Positions 1 to 5,721 of a stretch of DNA of 6,153 nt are shown here, piece after piece (the stretch's first letter is position 1; each line of letters begins with the position of its first letter). Under the pieces are notes generated by a model. It was not told the origin of the DNA and ran no database searches. It saw nothing but the letters and a program-made list of their open reading frames with translations. Source of the DNA: Acidobacteriaceae bacterium (GTDB lineage Bacteria > Acidobacteriota > Terriglobia > Terriglobales > Acidobacteriaceae); NCBI GenBank assembly GCA_025462805.1, contig JAOAPJ010000372.1:1-6153 (forward strand), in the 5' to 3' direction. A program made the position numbers and the translations under genes.

Positions 1-624
1 CACCAGCGTCTCGTTGTATCCATAGCAGCAGTTCTCGAGCATGATGCAGTGCCGCTTGGTCGCCTCTGAGGTGTTCACCAGCCGCCAGCAGTCGTCAATT
101 GTCGTGGCGGCAGGCACCTCCACCGCAACATGCTTGCCCGCCTGCATCCCGGCGACTGCCATGGGAACGTGCCAGCGCCAAGGCGTGGCGACGATCACCA
201 GGTCCAGATCGTCTCGCGCGACCAGGCGCTCATAGGCGTGGTCACCATCGGTGTAGAGCTCCGGCGCGTGCTGGGCCGCCTTCTCGATCAGCTCCTGCGC
301 ATGCTTCGCCTTCTCCGGCACGACGTCACAGATCGCGCGCACCTGTGCGTTCGCCGCCAGCAGATCCTCCAGCAGACTTGTCCCGCGCCCTCCAACACCG
401 ATGATGCCAAGCCGCGGCTCCTTCGCGACAAAGGGCACGTTCATCATGCTGCCAGCCTGAGTGCGCGCGGCGGGGGAGTGTGCGGCCGCCGCGATCGGCG
501 TCAGCCCCAGCGCGATAGCCGATGCTGCACCAGCCTGCAGAAAGCTGCGTCGGGAGACCGCCGGGCTGGAGCTTTCTATCTGTGGCGTCGGTTGCTGCGA
601 TTCCTCGTGTCGGCCCTCGTCCAT
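1..624 (-). CDS. Tat-exported Gfo/Idh/MocA family protein, glycoside hydrolase 109 type (3'-truncated by window edge)
   Basis: Reading the minus strand from ATG at 624 gives 208 uninterrupted codons that run off the left edge, so this is the N-terminal half of a protein usually about 430-480 residues long. Residues 24-48 form a Tat signal: SRRSFLQAG with twin Arg 25-26, a hydrophobic stretch, then an Ala-rich end at 45-48, implying export to the periplasm. A Rossmann NAD(P)-binding motif GIIGVGGRG lies at 73-81, followed by the strand ending in Asp100 (AICDV) and the family segment VIVATPWRWH at 143-152. The canonical EKP motif reads EVP at 169-171. Residues 179-201 follow the pattern CWxLVxxSExTxxxCxxLENxxY, which I recognise from GH109 alpha-N-acetylgalactosaminidases; these use a bound NAD cofactor in hydrolysis. 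The start is fixed by an AGGAG six bases upstream and by the intact Tat signal. It is the second gene after the receptor. An oxidoreductase role remains possible because the C-terminal half is missing. Confidence 0.85.
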   Translation of the reverse strand, partial: MDEGRHEESQQPTPQIESSSPAVSRRSFLQAGAASAIALGLTPIAAAAHSPAARTQAGSMMNVPFVAKEPRLGIIGVGGRGTSLLEDLLAANAQVRAICDVVPEKAKHAQELIEKAAQHAPELYTDGDHAYERLVARDDLDLVIVATPWRWHVPMAVAGMQAGKHVAVEVPAATTIDDCWRLVNTSEATKRHCIMLENCCYGYNETLV

Positions 625-630
625 TCCCCG

Positions 631-635
631 CTCCT
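631..635 (-). promoter_or_regulatory. Ribosome binding site of the GH109-type gene, overlapping the receptor stop codon
   Basis: On the minus strand the junction reads TAC TAC TAG GAG CGG GGA ATG. The AGGAG Shine-Dalgarno uses the last two bases of the receptor TAG stop and sits 6 bases before the ATG. This decides the start at 624. It suggests that a ribosome terminating on the receptor could reinitiate on the downstream gene, that is, translational coupling. Confidence 0.75.
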
Positions 636-3600
636 AGTAGTAGAACTTCAATCCCAACTGCATCTGCCGCGGTGGACGCGCTGCGGTTACATATCCAAAG
701 CTTGGCGTCCCCAGCACGGTCGAGTTATTCGCGTTCTGCGGGCCCGCTGCGGCAAACAGATAGTTCGTATGATTCAGCAGATTGTAAAACTCTGCGCGGA
801 ACTCCACCCGCCGGTTCTCCCCGACGGGGAAGCTCTTGAGCAGCGAGCTATCCCAATTCTTAAAGCCGGGTCCTCGCAGCGAGTTCAGCCCGACGTTCCC
901 GAAGGAACCCTGTGCCGGATCGGTGAACGCACAAGTGTTAAAGAATGTGCCCGGAACGCACGGCTTCCCATTCGGCTTCTGGCCGGGCACCATGTCCGGC
1001 CGCTGTTGCCCATCGGAGTTGGCGAAGTTCGCATTTCCGTCTGTCACCGTGAACCATGTGCCCGAGGAGAGCGTGACGATGCCGGAGGTCTGCCAGTTGC
1101 CGATCAGCAGATTCGCAATCGGGTTGATGTTCGAACCAAAGTGTCGATTCTTGCCGAAGGGAAGATCCCAGATATAGCTCGCCAGGAAACGATGCCGCAC
1201 ATCGAAGTCCAGGTTTCCGTACTCAATCTCCGGATGCGCGCTCCAGCGGAAGCTGTCGTTGTTCTGCGCGCCCAGGTTCGCATTCGACGAATTGCCGAGC
1301 GCGTGACTATACGTATAGTTCACCAGCGCCGAAAGGCCGGAGGAGAAGTGGTGCTGGACTTTGGTCTGCAACGCGTTGTAATTGGAGAAGCCCTCCGAGT
1401 CCAGATAACTGATGCCGGAGTCGATGTACGGGAAGGGGCGGCGCGGCGCGAAGGGTGCCGATGCGTCCGCCGTGGGCGCAGCCTGGTTGAGGTTCTTGAA
1501 GGTGTAGAGTTTGTTTCCCTTCGATCCGACATAGCCCACGTCGAGAACAGTATTCTGCGCGATCTGATACTGTACTGTGCCATGCCACTGGCTGACGTAG
1601 GGTGTGCGGAGACCCAGCTGCAGTGAGAAGAGTGTCGGGGTATTCGGATCGGTCAGGGCCGTAGCGGGAAATCCTTGCGAGAGGTGAGTCAACCCTGGGA
1701 CGGAGCAGTCCGATGCACTGCCAGCGTAGGCGGACAGGCTGCAGGGCGCGTTGAAACTCTGGCTCGCGAAGTATGGCGGATTAAAGCCCGGGCTGGGATT
1801 GCTGTACGGTCCGTTCTCGTCTCCGTTATAGAAAATGCCGAAGGCGGAGCGAAACACCACGCGTGGCATGACCTGGTATGCAAAGCCCACCCGCGGAGCG
1901 AGGTTGTTGTAGTCCGTGCTGATCAGCTGCTTTGAGGCTGAGTGGTTCACCGGCAGCAGCCCGGCCAGCGTGGGCGTGAGTGAGACGTGGCTGGCGGAAG
2001 GAATATCCAGCTTGCCCGTTACGGGGTTGAAATTCGATTGCGCGTTATGACGCTCCAGCACCGGCCCGAAGAACTCGTAGCGCACTCCGAGGTTCAGGGT
2101 CAGTTGCTGAGTGACCCGCCAGTAGTTCTGCGCAAACACCGAGTAGGTGGTTCGGTTGTAATCAACGTTGTTCAGATTATTGATGCTGCCGCCCCCAGGC
2201 TGGCCTGCTAGCAGGCTGGCGAAGCCGCTCCCACCGGTGCCCTGGGCAGCAGGATTGTCTGTGTACTGCGTACCAAAGCTCAACGCACCGCGCGACGCTG
2301 CAGGCTGGTAGATGGTGAACTCTTCGGGGCGATACTCCGCGCCGAACTTCCACGACTGGTTGCCGGCGATCAGCGTAAACGTGTCTGAGACCGAATAGGT
2401 GTTCTGTATCTCGTTCGAGGGCAGGTAGGTGGGGCTACCCAGCGTCGCGACATCGTTGAAGGTCATCTGCGGCAGTCCGCCGTTATCCGTCCCGGCGGTA
2501 TAAGGAACGCCAGGGAACCCCACCGTGCCGGAGACATTCTGGTTGTAGTTGAACTGGAAGCGGCTGGAGTGCAGGCGGTTGTAGCCGAGCCGCAGCTCAT
2601 TGACCAGCTTTGGGGAGAAGATGTGCGTCCAACTCGTGGCAAAGCTGTAACCGGCATTGTTCTCAATTCCGGTGAAGAAGCCGCCCCCATCGGCGATCCC
2701 GCCGAAGGGTCCGGGTATGTTTGCCGGCTGCCGGCTCATGCTGAAGCGGTAGAACGCGTTGTCGTTCGCGGTGATCACCTGATCGATGCGAACATCGCCT
2801 TGGTTGCGATCGCGCGACAGGACCGGGTTCGACAGAAAGTTATAGCCGAGACCGGTGGTGGCGTTCGGCTGAGGATAGAGCCCGCCCAGCTTTGCGCCGA
2901 GCGCGTCCTGTTGCGCCGCCGGGATGACATTGGATGGGTTGCCGCTGGCGTCGTATCCGAACGGCACGCCGCAGTAGCCGGTCGGGCTGCCCGAACTGGC
3001 TTGTGTCTTCGTAGTGTCGAATATCTCGCCCGCATAAGTCGGATTGCCGTTGCAGTCCTGAACCCCAGTCGGCGCGCTCAGATTCAACTGACTGCTGAAG
3101 TCGCCCCCGCGCTGTGCGGCGGTCGGAACCAGGGTGGTGTAGGTCTGACCCTGCCGGACACGCAGCCCCTCATAATCGCCAAAGAAGAAGAGCCTGTTGC
3201 GCCAGATCGGGCCACCCAGGGTCGCGCCGAACTGGTTCTGGTGATACGGCGGCAACGTGCTGTCGAAGTGGTTCCGCGCATCGAAAATCTGATTGCGTAC
3301 GAATTCATAAACCACACCACGGAACTGATTCGTCCCGCTCTTCACCGTCGCGTTCACCACCGCTCCGTTCGCCCGTCCCAATTCCGCGCCATAGGAGTTG
3401 GTGGCCACGCGAAACTCCTGCAGCGCGTCCACCGAGGGCATCACGACATAATTAGCTTCGTTCAGCAGATCCGGCAGATTCGAGTTGTTGTCGACGCCAT
3501 CCAGCAGGAAGTTGTTCTCGAGCGAACGGGCGCCGTTCGCGCTGAACCCATAGCCGTTCTCATCGCGCGCACCCGGCTCGCTGACCGTTACCCCCACCGT

Positions 3601-4071
3601 CAGTTGTGCCAATTGCACGGGATTGCGTCCGTTGAGCGCCAGCGTCTGCATGGTCGTGCTGTCGACCACCTGGCTCCGATCCGACGTGTCGCTTTCGAGC
3701 AGCGGTACTGTCTGCTTCACCATCACCGTCTGGGTGACTGAGCCGGGTTGCAGTGTGACATCGGTGCGCTGCCGCTGCTGCACGTCCAACGTGAAAGGGC
3801 CAACTTCTGCCTTGCTGAAGCCGCTGGCTGCCACCGTCACGCGGTAGGTCCCGATGCGCACCGGGCTGATGGTCCACTCGCCTGCCTGATTGCTCGTCGC
3901 GTGGTAGACGAAGTTCGTCTCCAGGCTGACCGCATCGATGGTGGCTCCGGGCACAGTCGCGCCGGTGTTATCGGTCACCGTACCCACGATGGAGGCCGTA
4001 TCCTTCTGCGCAACTGCCGCGACGGGACAAAGCAGAACCAAACCGAGCAGGCCATAGAGAAAACGGCTCAT
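634..4071 (-). CDS. Oar-like TonB-dependent outer-membrane receptor with N-terminal carboxypeptidase-regulatory-like domain
   Basis: The product has 1145 residues and is complete. Residues 1-21 are a Sec signal peptide with likely cleavage at AVA|QK; Cys15 lacks a lipobox, so it is not a lipoprotein. Residues 24-108 form a carboxypeptidase-regulatory-like beta-sandwich (IVGTVTDNTGATVPGATI, later GTYRVTVAASGF). A TonB-box-like strand, TQTVMVK at 113-119, leads into a plug domain at about 120-235 with the signatures LNGRNPVQLAQLTVGV and NNFLLDGVDNN. The rest is a barrel of aromatic-rich alternating strands ending in LGLKFYY, a terminal aromatic like other outer-membrane beta-signals. This architecture resembles the Oar family, greatly expanded in Acidobacteriota; these lack a SusD partner and none is visible here. 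Such receptors take up or export large substrates using TonB energy; the substrate is unknown. The GH109-type gene immediately downstream argues for a glycan. The start is supported by the signal peptide, an AAGGA 10 bases upstream and a promoter at 4147-4175. Confidence 0.93.
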   Translation of the reverse strand: MSRFLYGLLGLVLLCPVAAVAQKDTASIVGTVTDNTGATVPGATIDAVSLETNFVYHATSNQAGEWTISPVRIGTYRVTVAASGFSKAEVGPFTLDVQQRQRTDVTLQPGSVTQTVMVKQTVPLLESDTSDRSQVVDSTTMQTLALNGRNPVQLAQLTVGVTVSEPGARDENGYGFSANGARSLENNFLLDGVDNNSNLPDLLNEANYVVMPSVDALQEFRVATNSYGAELGRANGAVVNATVKSGTNQFRGVVYEFVRNQIFDARNHFDSTLPPYHQNQFGATLGGPIWRNRLFFFGDYEGLRVRQGQTYTTLVPTAAQRGGDFSSQLNLSAPTGVQDCNGNPTYAGEIFDTTKTQASSGSPTGYCGVPFGYDASGNPSNVIPAAQQDALGAKLGGLYPQPNATTGLGYNFLSNPVLSRDRNQGDVRIDQVITANDNAFYRFSMSRQPANIPGPFGGIADGGGFFTGIENNAGYSFATSWTHIFSPKLVNELRLGYNRLHSSRFQFNYNQNVSGTVGFPGVPYTAGTDNGGLPQMTFNDVATLGSPTYLPSNEIQNTYSVSDTFTLIAGNQSWKFGAEYRPEEFTIYQPAASRGALSFGTQYTDNPAAQGTGGSGFASLLAGQPGGGSINNLNNVDYNRTTYSVFAQNYWRVTQQLTLNLGVRYEFFGPVLERHNAQSNFNPVTGKLDIPSASHVSLTPTLAGLLPVNHSASKQLISTDYNNLAPRVGFAYQVMPRVVFRSAFGIFYNGDENGPYSNPSPGFNPPYFASQSFNAPCSLSAYAGSASDCSVPGLTHLSQGFPATALTDPNTPTLFSLQLGLRTPYVSQWHGTVQYQIAQNTVLDVGYVGSKGNKLYTFKNLNQAAPTADASAPFAPRRPFPYIDSGISYLDSEGFSNYNALQTKVQHHFSSGLSALVNYTYSHALGNSSNANLGAQNNDSFRWSAHPEIEYGNLDFDVRHRFLASYIWDLPFGKNRHFGSNINPIANLLIGNWQTSGIVTLSSGTWFTVTDGNANFANSDGQQRPDMVPGQKPNGKPCVPGTFFNTCAFTDPAQGSFGNVGLNSLRGPGFKNWDSSLLKSFPVGENRRVEFRAEFYNLLNHTNYLFAAAGPQNANNSTVLGTPSFGYVTAARPPRQMQLGLKFYY

Positions 4072-4081
4072 ATCGGGGCTA

Positions 4082-4086
4082 TCCTT
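4082..4086 (-). promoter_or_regulatory. Ribosome binding site of the TonB-dependent receptor
   Basis: The minus strand reads GAGAAAGGATAGCCCCGAT directly before the ATG. AAGGA lies 10 bases from the start codon, slightly long but acceptable, and supports the start at 4071, which also gives an intact signal peptide. Confidence 0.6.
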
Positions 4087-4093
4087 TCTCGGT

Positions 4094-4106
4094 GACGCGA
4101 TGCGTC
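4094..4106 (-). promoter_or_regulatory. Short perfect hairpin in the receptor 5' leader
   Basis: The minus strand reads GACGC-ATC-GCGTC, a perfect 5-bp GC-rich stem with a 3-base loop, ending 7 bases before the AAGGA ribosome binding site. It lies inside the transcript predicted from the promoter at 4147-4175. It could tune ribosome access or mRNA stability, or be a protein-binding dyad; a stem this short can also arise by chance. Confidence 0.35.
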
Positions 4107-4116
4107 GTTATTACTT

Positions 4117-4135
4117 ATCATTTCGTATGATTTCG
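4117..4135. repeat. Tandem 9-bp repeat with 10-bp period near the receptor transcription start; candidate operator
   Basis: The plus strand has ATCATTTCG at 4117-4125 and ATGATTTCG at 4127-4135, two copies with one mismatch whose starts are exactly 10 bases apart, about one helical turn. The same bases contain an inverted repeat, ATCAT-TTCGT-ATGAT, at 4117-4131. The block covers roughly positions +5 to +23 relative to the start predicted from the promoter at 4147-4175, where a bound repressor would block initiation or elongation. A regulatory role is inference. Confidence 0.4.
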
Positions 4136-4146
4136 GATTAGCGTGA

Positions 4147-4175
4147 AGTTTAGGCAGGGGCTGGCGGAGTGTCAA
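4147..4175 (-). promoter_or_regulatory. Sigma-70-type promoter for the receptor-GH109 operon
   Basis: On the minus strand a perfect -35 hexamer TTGACA (complement of 4170-4175) is followed by a 17-base spacer and the -10 hexamer TAAACT (complement of 4147-4152), which matches TATAAT at four of six positions including the first two and the last. Initiation would fall near 4139-4140, giving a leader of about 68 bases before the receptor ATG. Consensus -35 plus ideal spacing makes this the best promoter in the window. Confidence 0.65.
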
Positions 4176-4210
4176 GCCAGAAATCTAGGCGAATCCCTTT
4201 GCCTATACGG

Positions 4211-4218
4211 GTGATCAC
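4211..4218. promoter_or_regulatory. 8-bp perfect palindrome GTGATCAC; candidate operator
   Basis: GTGATCAC is perfectly self-complementary and lies in the middle of the divergent region, 36 bases upstream of the receptor -35 hexamer. The symmetry does not extend outward. It could be a half-turn operator core, but one 8-bp palindrome within 315 bases is weak evidence. Confidence 0.2.
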
Positions 4219-4249
4219 GGAATTCCACGCAGCAAACGCTGGGGCCGCG

Positions 4250-4262
4250 CCTTCGCTGAAGG
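4250..4262. promoter_or_regulatory. Short perfect dyad CCTTC-GCT-GAAGG
   Basis: A 5-bp perfect inverted repeat with a 3-base centre; after one mismatch the symmetry continues for two more pairs (4247-4248 with 4264-4265). It could be a protein-binding dyad or a small hairpin upstream of the acyltransferase gene. No U-tract follows on either strand, so it is not an intrinsic terminator. Confidence 0.2.
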
Positions 4263-4311
4263 AGCCCACACACACGCCGGGCGCGTGATAGGATGCGACC
4301 CATCGGCAGTA

Positions 4312-4342
4312 TTTGGTAAGCAAACGAAATAGAAGTACCAAA
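4312..4342. promoter_or_regulatory. 7-bp perfect inverted repeat upstream of the acyltransferase gene
   Basis: TTTGGTA at 4312-4318 is matched by its exact reverse complement TACCAAA at 4336-4342, with 17 bases between the arms and 24 bases from arm start to arm start. It ends 44 bases before the GTG start. It may be a two-site operator about two helical turns apart, or a leader hairpin if transcription starts upstream. The function is inferred from symmetry and position only. Confidence 0.3.
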
Positions 4343-4369
4343 CTTCATGCGGAAAGCAATCCGCTCCGC

Positions 4370-4390
4370 ATGGTCTCGGAGGAGTCGTGA
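4370..4390 (+). other. Possible 6-codon upstream ORF overlapping the acyltransferase start
   Basis: ATG at 4370-4372 opens a frame encoding MVSEES and closes with TGA at 4388-4390. That stop overlaps the acyltransferase GTG start in the four-base sequence GTGA. Such stop/start overlaps are typical of translational coupling. Its own ribosome binding site would be the GGAAAG at 4351-4356, 13 bases away, which is poor, so it may be accidental. Confidence 0.25.
4378..4384 (+). promoter_or_regulatory. Ribosome binding site of the acyltransferase gene
   Basis: GGAGGAG precedes the GTG start at 4387. The GGAGG part leaves 4 bases to the start codon and the AGGAG part only 2, both shorter than usual. 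It is still the only strong Shine-Dalgarno near an in-frame start, because the frame has a TAG stop at 4330-4332 and no ATG between that and 4387. Confidence 0.5.
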
Positions 4391-5640
4391 ACCCCACAGT
4401 CGCAGATTCCGCGGACGCGCCCGTCGTCCAAGCATCGGCACAGGCCACCTCCGCCACCACAACCAAGGTTGTTGCGCCCCGACGCAACGTGGCGGTGGAC
4501 GCCTACCGTGGGCTGGTCATGCTCCTGATGATGGGTGAGGTGATGCAGTGGGCGGCGGTGTCTCATGCCTACCCGGGCAGTTCCTTCTGGCGTGTGCTGG
4601 CCTTCAACCAGTCGCATGTAGAGTGGGCCGGCATGTCGCTGCATGACACCATCCAGCCTTCTTTCACCTTCCTGGTGGGCGTGGCAATGCCCTACTCCAT
4701 CGCGAGCCGCATCCGCAAAGGCGAGAGCTTTGTTCGCATGATGGCCCATACCCTCTGGCGGGCTCTGCTGCTGATCGCACTCGGCATCTTTCTGCGCTCC
4801 ACCCACAGCGCCATGACGTACTACACCTTCGAGGACACGTTGACGCAGATCGGTCTGGGCTATCCGATTGCGTTTCTGCTGGCCTTCGCGCGTCCACGCT
4901 GGCAGTGGACCGCCCTCGCTGTCATCCTCGTCGGCTACTGGGCCGCGTGGGCCCTCTATCCGGCACCCGGACCGGGCTTCAACTACGCCGCTGTGGGCGT
5001 CCCTCCGGACTGGCACCACAACTTCACCGGCTTTCTCTCCCACTGGAACAAGAACAGCAACCTGGGGCAGGCCTTCGACCGCTGGTTCCTCAACTCATTC
5101 CCCCGCGAGCATCCGTTCCTGTTCAATGATGGCGGCTACCTCACGCTCAGCTTCATCCCCACCCTGGGCACGATGCTGCTCGGTCTTGCGGCAGGGCGCT
5201 GGCTGCGCGCCTCAGAACCAGCCATACCGATGCGGCGATTTCTTCAAGCCGGCGCCATCCTCATCGCCATAGCGCTTGTGCTCCATTTCGGCCACATCTG
5301 CCCCATTGTGAAGCGCATCTGGACACCGGCATGGACCCTGTTCAGCGGCGGCGTCTGTTTCCTCTTCCTCGCTGCCTTCTCCTGGGTCATCGAGGTGAAA
5401 AACCGGCGGCGCTGGGCCTTTCCTCTTGCCGTCGTAGGCATGAACTCAATCGCGGCCTACCTCATTGCCCATCTATGGGAGGACTTCATCATCAACAGCT
5501 TCCATATCCATCTGGGAGAGCGCCCATTCGCGATTCTCGGCTCCGGACTGCAGCCGCTGCTGCTGGGCATCGCCGTGATGCTGACCTACTGGCTGGTGCT
5601 GTACTGGATGTACAAGCGCAAGCTCTTCCTGCGCATCTGA
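4387..5640 (+). CDS. HGSNAT-like (heparan-alpha-glucosaminide N-acetyltransferase family) polytopic membrane acyltransferase
   Basis: This complete 417-residue protein has about ten predicted membrane segments (near 36-56, 88-105, 120-136, 152-168, 172-190, 252-270, 286-302, 316-335, 344-362, 389-408). After a 33-residue polar Ala/Thr/Val-rich tail, the family opening RNVAVDAYRGLVMLLMM is at 33-49. HVEWAGMSLHDTIQPSF at 77-93, followed by FLVGVAMPYS, matches the human HGSNAT block containing the proposed acetyl-accepting histidine, here His77. Later family-like blocks are WTPAWTLFSGG at 312-322 and VVGMNSIAAYLI at 349-360. Human HGSNAT moves acetyl from cytosolic acetyl-CoA to glucosamine ends across a membrane. 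By analogy this protein may acetylate an amino sugar or glycan from the inner membrane, but most bacterial members are uncharacterised. GTG is the only in-frame start compatible with the N-terminal block and a ribosome binding site. It is transcribed divergently from the receptor operon and converges on the amidohydrolase gene. Confidence 0.85.
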   Translation: MNPTVADSADAPVVQASAQATSATTTKVVAPRRNVAVDAYRGLVMLLMMGEVMQWAAVSHAYPGSSFWRVLAFNQSHVEWAGMSLHDTIQPSFTFLVGVAMPYSIASRIRKGESFVRMMAHTLWRALLLIALGIFLRSTHSAMTYYTFEDTLTQIGLGYPIAFLLAFARPRWQWTALAVILVGYWAAWALYPAPGPGFNYAAVGVPPDWHHNFTGFLSHWNKNSNLGQAFDRWFLNSFPREHPFLFNDGGYLTLSFIPTLGTMLLGLAAGRWLRASEPAIPMRRFLQAGAILIAIALVLHFGHICPIVKRIWTPAWTLFSGGVCFLFLAAFSWVIEVKNRRRWAFPLAVVGMNSIAAYLIAHLWEDFIINSFHIHLGERPFAILGSGLQPLLLGIAVMLTYWLVLYWMYKRKLFLRI

Positions 5641-5659
5641 CGAAGGCATCAGCGAGGGG

Positions 5660-5692
5660 AGCCGCTCCGTTCACGCGGCGCACAGAGCGGTT
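5660..5692. terminator. Weak dyad in the convergent gap; possible but poor terminator
   Basis: The arms AGCCGCTC (5660-5667) and GAGCGGTT (5685-5692) pair over 8 bp with one G-U, leaving a 17-base loop. The dyad lies in the 81-base gap between the acyltransferase stop and the stop of the opposing amidohydrolase gene, where a bidirectional terminator is expected. There is no U-tract on either side, so intrinsic termination would be weak. The rest of the gap shows nothing recognisable. Confidence 0.2.
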
Positions 5693-5721
5693 CCGGGCGA
5701 TCCGCCATCGAGAACTCGCTT

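Larger units (their letters stand above)
4072..4386. other. Divergent intergenic region between receptor and acyltransferase genes
   Basis: This 315-base stretch has no credible protein gene; the open frames crossing it show no family features. The half next to the receptor (4072-4175) is AT-richer and carries a leader with hairpin, a tandem repeat and a promoter. The half next to the acyltransferase carries the dyads at 4211-4218, 4250-4262 and 4312-4342, then a purine-rich ribosome binding site. I could not find a convincing -35/-10 pair for the plus-strand gene. No regulator gene is in the window, so any factor acting here is encoded elsewhere. Confidence 0.8.

Noticed and set aside
7..15. 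SusC/SusD-type polysaccharide utilisation locus
   Set aside because: There is no SusD-like lipoprotein in the window, and the receptor architecture is Oar-like rather than Bacteroidota SusC, so the classical system is not claimed.
130..1626. 498-codon open frame on the plus strand
   Set aside because: It lies antisense to both the GH109-type gene and the receptor, crosses their junction, is Arg/Val-rich with no recognisable domain, and has no ribosome binding site of note. Long antisense frames are expected opposite GC-rich coding DNA.
2569..3741. 390-codon open frame on the plus strand inside the receptor gene
   Set aside because: Fully antisense to a receptor with clear plug and barrel signatures. 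The antisense product is rich in Arg, Val and Ala without motifs, so it is a shadow frame.
4204..4209. TATACG as a -10 element for the acyltransferase gene
   Set aside because: No -35-like hexamer lies at suitable spacing upstream, and the implied leader would be about 170 bases.
4285..4294. Extended -10-like TGATAGGAT as a plus-strand promoter
   Set aside because: Only four of six -10 matches and no -35 match at 16-18 bases; too weak to call.
4347..4538. ATG-initiated plus-strand frame of 63 codons near the acyltransferase start
   Set aside because: It is in a different frame from the acyltransferase, gives an Arg/Ser-rich product and overlaps conserved coding sequence. Not an alternative start.
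4345..5043. 232-codon minus-strand frame opposite the acyltransferase gene
   Set aside because: Its translation is His/Gly/Arg-rich with no family features, and it is antisense to well-conserved HGSNAT-like membrane segments.
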